Shown in pieces: positions 58,806 to 64,000 of a DNA stretch of 64,000 nt. Position 1 is the first letter of the stretch, and every line of letters starts with the position of its first letter. The position numbers and the translations under genes were made by a program. Origin of the DNA: Athripsodes cinereus (Eukaryota; Arthropoda; Insecta; Trichoptera; Leptoceridae); assembly GCA_947579605.1 (NCBI GenBank), contig OX388311.1, positions 28,832,951 to 28,896,950 on the forward strand, written 5' to 3'. The notes beneath the pieces were generated by a model. That model ran no database searches. It saw only the letters and a list, made by a program, of their open reading frames with translations, and was not told where the DNA came from.

Positions 58806-60509
58806 ATGGAGACCGGATTCTCTAAAGGTCAATCCGACAACTTACCCAAAGTAACTACATCAATGATGTTTGATTTCTTCCATACCAACAAAAATTTTAT
58901 AAGTTCAGAAATGAGAGGTGTCAAAACTTCAAGGTCTGTTATTTCTTTATTTGGTGTCCATTAAATTATATATTTAAAATGCAATTCAATTCTTTAAATA
59001 AACAGAAGTTCCTAGGTACAAATAGGGATTTGACACAATATCTTGATATTGTTCTTTTAAAATAAATTAGCTTAATCACATCTATTAATTTGTGGTTTAT
59101 ATACTACATAATATATATTATATTTCTTTTTGAATTTGCAGATCATGTAGGAATGACTATGGTGACAATGCTATTGGGTATGTGCAAGTGAAACGGGATG
59201 CCGGAAAGTGCATTGTGAAAGCTAAAATTACACCGGAGCACAAAGTAAAATTGAAACCATACCAAGTTGTTTTCATTTGTGATGAAAAAGAAGAGGAAGT
59301 TGAGAAATGTGTGTGCGAAGATTGTCCAGCATCGCAAGGTTTGTTATGTAATTCAATATGATATGTTCATAAGATTTTCAGCGTTAGCTGGGAGGAATCA
59401 TGTGTTTTTAATATGTAATTTTTATGTTTAACTCGTTGTGATCAGTGTATACTAAATAATAAATAGATGACATTAAAATAATATAAGTAATATTGCATGG
59501 TATATTACAAATAGGCTGAGAGTTATTGCTAAATTTTCTATTTGCAGGAGGTTGTAAGCATGCCGTAGCTTTTTTGTCATGGTTACACCGTAGAAGCGAG
59601 GAACCATCAAGAACCTCCATCCGGTGCTACTGGAAGAAATCAAAAATGGCTGGCATTGGAACTTCCATTAAAACAGTCAAAGCTCAAGAGCTAGGAAAAC
59701 CTTTATCTTGTGACGACAGTAATTTTAGTAAACATTTTTTAGCCAATTTTTTGAATATTGCAAAAAGTAAAAACATTAATAATACTCCACTCACGAGTCA
59801 TTTTCTCAAGTGTGACGAAGTACTTACATTAAGTATTCATCGACTAATAAAGTCTTATGTATACAATTCAGGGAAAACTGCTGATGAATTCATTGAGTTT
59901 TGCAAGACGTTCTTCAATGATTTTCTCATATCAAAAATTAGAAGATCCACCACAGACCAATCTAATTGCAGTCTTTGGCGTGAGCTGAGGTATGGCCGCA
60001 TCACAGCTTCTAGGCTTTATGAGGCTGCTAACTGCAACACACTAGATGGTTCGTTGGTGGAATATATACTGGGCGCCAAAACACCTGAGACCGCTGCAAT
60101 GAAACATGGTCAAATGATGGAGCATATAGTTTTTGACCATCTGAAACTAAATTTTCCCAACATTCAGAAATGTGGACTATTTTTGCGTCAAGACCATCCC
60201 ATATTTGGTGCGTCTCCTGATGGGGTGGATGAAAATTATATATTTGAAATTAAATGTCCATTAACTGCCAAATGGGAGGAAAAATATATAATAAATGGAC
60301 AACCTGTGCAAAAATTTGCAGCTCAAATGCAATTGCAGATGCTATTTGCTAAAAGGAGTAAAGGGATATATGTTGTGGCTAGTCCTGAATACAAGACAAC
60401 AAAACAACTTGTCCTTTGTGTAGTTAACTACGATTCTGATTTCTGTAGTAATCTTATGAAAAATGCAGAGGAATTCTGGAAAAAAAGTGTTTTTAAAATA
60501 TTAAATTAG
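58806..60509 (+). CDS. Transposon-encoded SWIM zinc finger / YqaJ-type nuclease protein
   Basis: Three exons (58806-58933, 59142-59338, 59548-60509) join to 1287 nt, 428 residues. Residues 99-113 form a SWIM zinc finger (C99-x-C101...C111-x-H113: CVCEDCPASQGGCKH). The C-terminal half is a YqaJ / lambda-exonuclease-like PD-(D/E)xK domain: GRITASRLYEA, HGQMMEHIVFDHL (Glu300), ASPDG (Asp333), FEIKCP (Glu342, Lys344) and AQMQLQM. All core residues are present, so it is predicted to be a DNA nuclease. In related transposons this protein accompanies the transposase; its exact role in transposition is not settled. Splice sites are AAG|GTCTGT, AAG|GTTTGT, TTGCAG and TTGCAG. A plus-strand AATAAA lies at 60758. 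Confidence 0.88.
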
Positions 60510-60693
60510 CACCAGCCATCCAGAATTCATAAAATGCATTAAACTATTGTGAATAGGTATGGGAAAAATATGAGACAAATTTATTTTAATTAATTTTTTA
60601 ATAGACATTATAAAAATGGAATGTAACATATACCTAGTTTAAAAGTTTTTACAAATTTGATAATCATAACTTTGTTTATATTATTATGCATGC

Positions 60694-60703
<10 letters not shown>

Positions 60704-60740
<37 letters not shown>
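60704..60740. repeat. (TA)n microsatellite
   Basis: An uninterrupted TA run lies between the convergent 3' ends of the two transposon genes. Confidence 0.95.
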
Positions 60741-60742
<2 letters not shown>

Positions 60743-60861
60743 ATTATCGTGTAATTAAATAAAATAATTATTAGTATAGTAAAAATGTGTTTCATTTAAT
60801 TTACCTATACATAGGTTAGCAATGAGAAATTATGTAAATACAATCATGAGAAGAAATTGTT

Positions 60862-62588
60862 TTATTTGATCAAGCGATTTTGTATATTTATTAAGCCACA
60901 CACTACATACACCATATGATCAACAGCTGTATAAAGTTGTTGATCAATTTGAGCATGCATTTTTAGGATATTAAACTCCCTTATTCTTCTTATCACCCGT
61001 TCTACATGTATGCGTAGCGCTGCAATTTTTTTTGATTCCCGAACTTGGTGGTTTGTTAATATTGTGTCTTTGTGGACGCTCGACGGACGAATCAGCTTGG
61101 CACCTTTATCTTCCAATAGATGAGCTATATTTTTAAAACCTCTGTCAGCCATTACAGTCATACCTGGTCTAATAAAGTCTAAATAGCCAGAGTCTTCGGC
61201 TATTGCAGAGTCTGTGGCACGTCCACAATATCCACAGGAAACAAAATTTATCTGACCATCAGGAGTGCAGGATACCAGATATTTAAGGGTGTTACAACTT
61301 TTATAGTCTGACCATGTTAATGATTGATGGACTGAGTTCCCAGGCTTCTGAATTTCTATTTCAAAGCAGTCGATTATGGACTCAACGTCCTCATATCTCG
61401 CCCTAAATGGTGTAGGCAAGTTTGCTTGTACAGACTCAGTAGATGGCCAAACTATAAATTTCCGGAGCATGCATGATATGGCTGGCAATGTTTTCCGAAA
61501 TATTCTGCACACAGATGAAGCAGAAACCCCAAACTGGTTTCCTAGCAACTCATAGGAGAGGTTTAATCGTATTTTATTAAGAGTAATTAAAATATGCAAA
61601 ACAGGCATGTGAATGCTCTCTGATAATAAATTAATTATAAAATAGAACTGTTGTGGAACTCCCAGATACAAATGAGAATTTTTTTCGATCAATGAAATCA
61701 TAACTTCTCTAATGTGCTTTTTAGAATTCAAATTTTCAATTAACTGAAATTCTTCGTCTGCCTCACTGCCATCATTCGTATAATCCAAGTCAATGCAGTT
61801 TTCTTTGTCAGAAGAACATTCGGAAGCTGTTTCACTTTTTTTGTCCTTCATTGCTCCTTTCGGCAGCACAGGGTGCATTGTATCATTATTTGCAGTGAAC
61901 CTTTTGTTTATAACAGATGAATCTTTAAAAGGAGAACATGCTACTGAGGAAACGACTGGTGGACAAGTATTTGTACTCCTACTCCTAACATTTTTTGTTA
62001 TGTTTACTTGTACAGCTTTACTTATAGGAAGTAAATTCTTTTCAATAGGTATTGGTGATGGGCTACAATTACTTGTACTTGGTTGTAAAGCTTCTTCAGC
62101 AAGACTTTCCATGGGCTGTTTCTTCATTGCCTCTTCAATAATTTTTAACCTCTTTCTTTTCTCCCCAGTTGTCCTAGAATTTCTTCCACTCCTATTTTGG
62201 CATTCGAAAATATGAGGGACAACATCTTTTTTTAAAAACATTTTTCCTCCCATGGTCTTCCAGCGCATATAGTTTTCCAAGTCTTCTTCTAACTATAATC
62301 AATTAAAAAAAATATGTGAATAAACATACATTCATAACTCATTAAATACTAGAATAAGAAAAACAGATTTAAATAAAATGTCAAGGTACTTACATTGAAA
62401 TGATCTTCACAAACACAGCGAGTTGTTTTATCGGATAATGTTTTATTCTTCTTTTCATCCCGATTAATAACTTTACACCATTTCTGTCGAATAGCTGGGT
62501 GTTTTGGTACAAAAATGAAATTTTTATTTGGAGTTGTGAATGTTGTATTCGGACATAATGGCACTATACAATATTTATAATACGGCAT
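60862..62588 (-). CDS. Transposon-encoded THAP-DDE transposase (Harbinger/ISL2EU type)
   Basis: Two exons (62588-62394 and 62292-60862) join to 1626 nt, 541 residues. The THAP zinc finger spans residues 1 to ~93: MPYYKYCIVPLCPN at the start, KHPAIRQKWCKVI, CVCEDHF at the exon end, and the VVPHIF box in exon 2. It is predicted to bind the transposon ends. A Ser/Lys-rich linker follows to ~245, then an HTH (YELLGNQFGVSASSVCRIFR). The DDE_Tnp_4 nuclease has Asp373 (IIDCFEIEI), Asp448 (VMADRGF) and Glu496 (HVERVIRRIREF). All three acidic residues are present and the frame has no break. Donor AAT|GTAAGT, acceptor TTATAG. Confidence 0.9.
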
Positions 62589-63889
62589 TTTTAAGTAATT
62601 GAATGTTTACGTATCGAAATACACTACTTTGAAAACAAAAAAGTATTGCTAACTCTCGATAACTCACTAAATCCAGACAGTATAACAATATGACATTAAT
62701 ACCACGTTGTTGTTTGTACTACCATAGGTCCATAGATCCGGAGAGGAACTGTGACGTCACAAAACATTTGACATATCACGTAGCGTTTTGAAAATTGTCA
62801 AATTTTCAGGTTTTTATTTTTGATTTTAATAAATGAAAATATTTTTTCTTCGAGTTATGATTTACATACAATTAATCCTTGATATTTAATCTACCCAATT
62901 CCATCATTTTCATTACAAAACCTCACCACTGCAACGTGCCCATTCGCATTCGCAAAAAAAATATGCGAATGTTTCCTAAGGAGTTTGGAAAGAGGATTCA
63001 AGAGTTAGTAATGACTTCTCAATGTTGGTAATAGTGTTTTGTGTTTTTTGTTTTCAATAGTGTTGCTGTTCTGTGATTTTTTGCTCTGGTGTCTTATATT
63101 TTACTATAATATCAAATGATTTAAATTTATGAATTGTTTTACCAGATTTGTAATACTGCACGCCTCTGACACCAGCAACCTTAGTTGCTGTTTTGAGGTA
63201 TTGTTTATAATTGAATAAATAAATAAATTGAATATTATATTGGTAATAAAGTATCGGTAATTAGGTACAAGTACCGGATACCTACCCGGTACATTGTAGA
63301 AAAAGGTACTGCAAGAAAATATTCTTTAAGAAAACCAACACCACCTATAGAGGGTGTTGAAGAAAACCGAGGAGTTTTGAAATATTTTAAATTCCTATAC
63401 CATTTTGAAAATTCGGCGACGAGGGGGTAGAATTTTTAATATTTGAGCAATTGTAGAAATTTTAGCAAGTCAATATTTGCTATTATAATGTCGGCAACAA
63501 ATATTCGCATTCGCATTCAAAATCACACATTCGTTACATCACTAATATCCATTGAGCATTTTAGTTACGAGGTGATGTAAACGTAGGTAATTCAATTCCA
63601 GGAAAAATGTACCTATGTATTCTCGATGAATTCGCTACATTAGTAATTTATACATTTAAATTAAGGTAGGTAGCATTTACATGCATGTCATGTATTTGGT
63701 TACTTTCATCATGGGCTGAGACAATCTGCTTTTAAATACCTAACCTAACCGAAATAATTTTTCAATAGGCTTGTTCTTGCTCGGTCATTTTTGGGAGCGA
63801 TCTGATCTAGTACAATTGTCCTACGGAACTAGTACGCTCTTCTAGTACTATTAGTTCACTGAATATTTCCATGTCAAAATTATTGAGTC

Positions 63890-64000
63890 ATGAATGTAGT
63901 ACATGTACTAATAAGAATACAGGATGCATAAAGGGTACATAATATACTAATTAGTTCATGTACTAATAAGAATTTAGGATGCATACAGAGTACATACATA
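63890..64000. repeat. Tandem repeat, ~55-bp unit, runs off the window
   Basis: CATGTACTAATAAGAAT is at 63902 and again at 63957, followed each time by (AC/TT)AGGATGCATA(A/C)AG(G/A)GTACATA. At least two copies are present and the array may continue beyond 64000. The 63553-63890 stretch before it shows nothing recognisable. Confidence 0.75.

Larger units (their letters stand above)
58281..62941. mobile_element. Complete ISL2EU-like (PIF/Harbinger-related) DNA transposon
   Basis: 12-bp perfect TIRs (GGGCACGTTGCA at 58281-58292, complement at 62930-62941) lie within an AT duplication (58279-58280, 62942-62943). The 4661-bp element has two convergent, spliced, uninterrupted genes: SWIM-YqaJ (58806-60509, plus) and THAP-DDE (62588-60862, minus). 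The 352-bp space between them holds a (TA)n tract. From established knowledge, a Harbinger-type transposase with THAP domain plus a YqaJ-domain protein and a 2-bp duplication is the ISL2EU combination (the wider 'PHIS' group). Intact genes and perfect TIRs suggest recent or current mobility. Confidence 0.85.
58239..63544. mobile_element. hAT-type non-autonomous element, interrupted
   Basis: 16-bp perfect TIRs, TAGTGATGTAACGAAT at 58239-58254 and its complement at 63529-63544, are flanked by the 8-bp duplication ATATCCAT (58231-58238, 63545-63552). Eight-base duplications are the hAT signature. The element's own sequence is 58239-58280 plus 62942-63544, rich in CGCATTCG/CGAATATT motifs. No transposase frame is present. 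The 58281-62941 element is inserted near its left end. Confidence 0.85.

Noticed and set aside
61793..62215. 140-residue plus-strand frame
   Set aside because: It is antisense to the transposase coding exon and has no features of its own.

Overview
This is insect (arthropod) nuclear DNA: AT-rich, intron-rich, full of SINEs, LINE fragments, MITEs and microsatellites. One conserved host gene dominates it. A SINE body with a 'gacaattcacac...gagctagtcccaaact' core resembles repeats I associate with Lepidoptera, but the order cannot be fixed from sequence alone; a hemipteran is an alternative.

The host gene is ATP-dependent 6-phosphofructokinase (Pfk), minus strand, coding from 54659 (ATG) to 20347 (stop). 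Fourteen coding positions joined at splice signals read 2358 nt (785 codons plus stop), the normal length for an animal PFK. Position 4 is a cassette of three mutually exclusive exons (45746-45854, 43448-43556, 42081-42189). Each is exactly 109 bp in the same phase and encodes a different version of the 36 residues after the MGRHCG substrate-binding motif. Two of the three use GC instead of GT as 5' splice site. One version (43448-43556) has Thr where the others have Asp, at the position that aligns with E. coli PFK-1 Glu187, an allosteric-site residue.

The right part of the window (58239-63544) is a nest of DNA transposons. A hAT-type non-autonomous element (16-bp TIRs, 8-bp TSD ATATCCAT) has been interrupted by a complete 4.66-kb PIF/Harbinger-related element of the ISL2EU kind (12-bp perfect TIRs, AT duplication). 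The inner element carries two convergent, intact, spliced genes: a SWIM zinc finger-YqaJ nuclease protein (428 aa) and a THAP-DDE transposase (541 aa). A 412-bp MITE 430 bp to its left has related ends and may be a non-autonomous partner.

The intron between Pfk coding exons 7 and 8 carries an LTR element (29602-37996; 190/201-bp LTRs; TSD ACTGG). It has no coding capacity and is itself loaded with later insertions: a Tigger/pogo fragment, an unclassified 31-bp-TIR DNA transposon cut by a foldback MITE, and a SINE. The last Pfk intron holds a PIF/Harbinger deletion derivative with nested SINEs.

The left 20 kb (downstream of Pfk) has no host gene I can support. It holds a Tigger/pogo derivative (577-1384), LINE remnants (1769-2040, 14440-15258), several SINE families, foldback elements, a 96-bp tandem array that appears derived from a SINE head, and short segmental tandem duplications.
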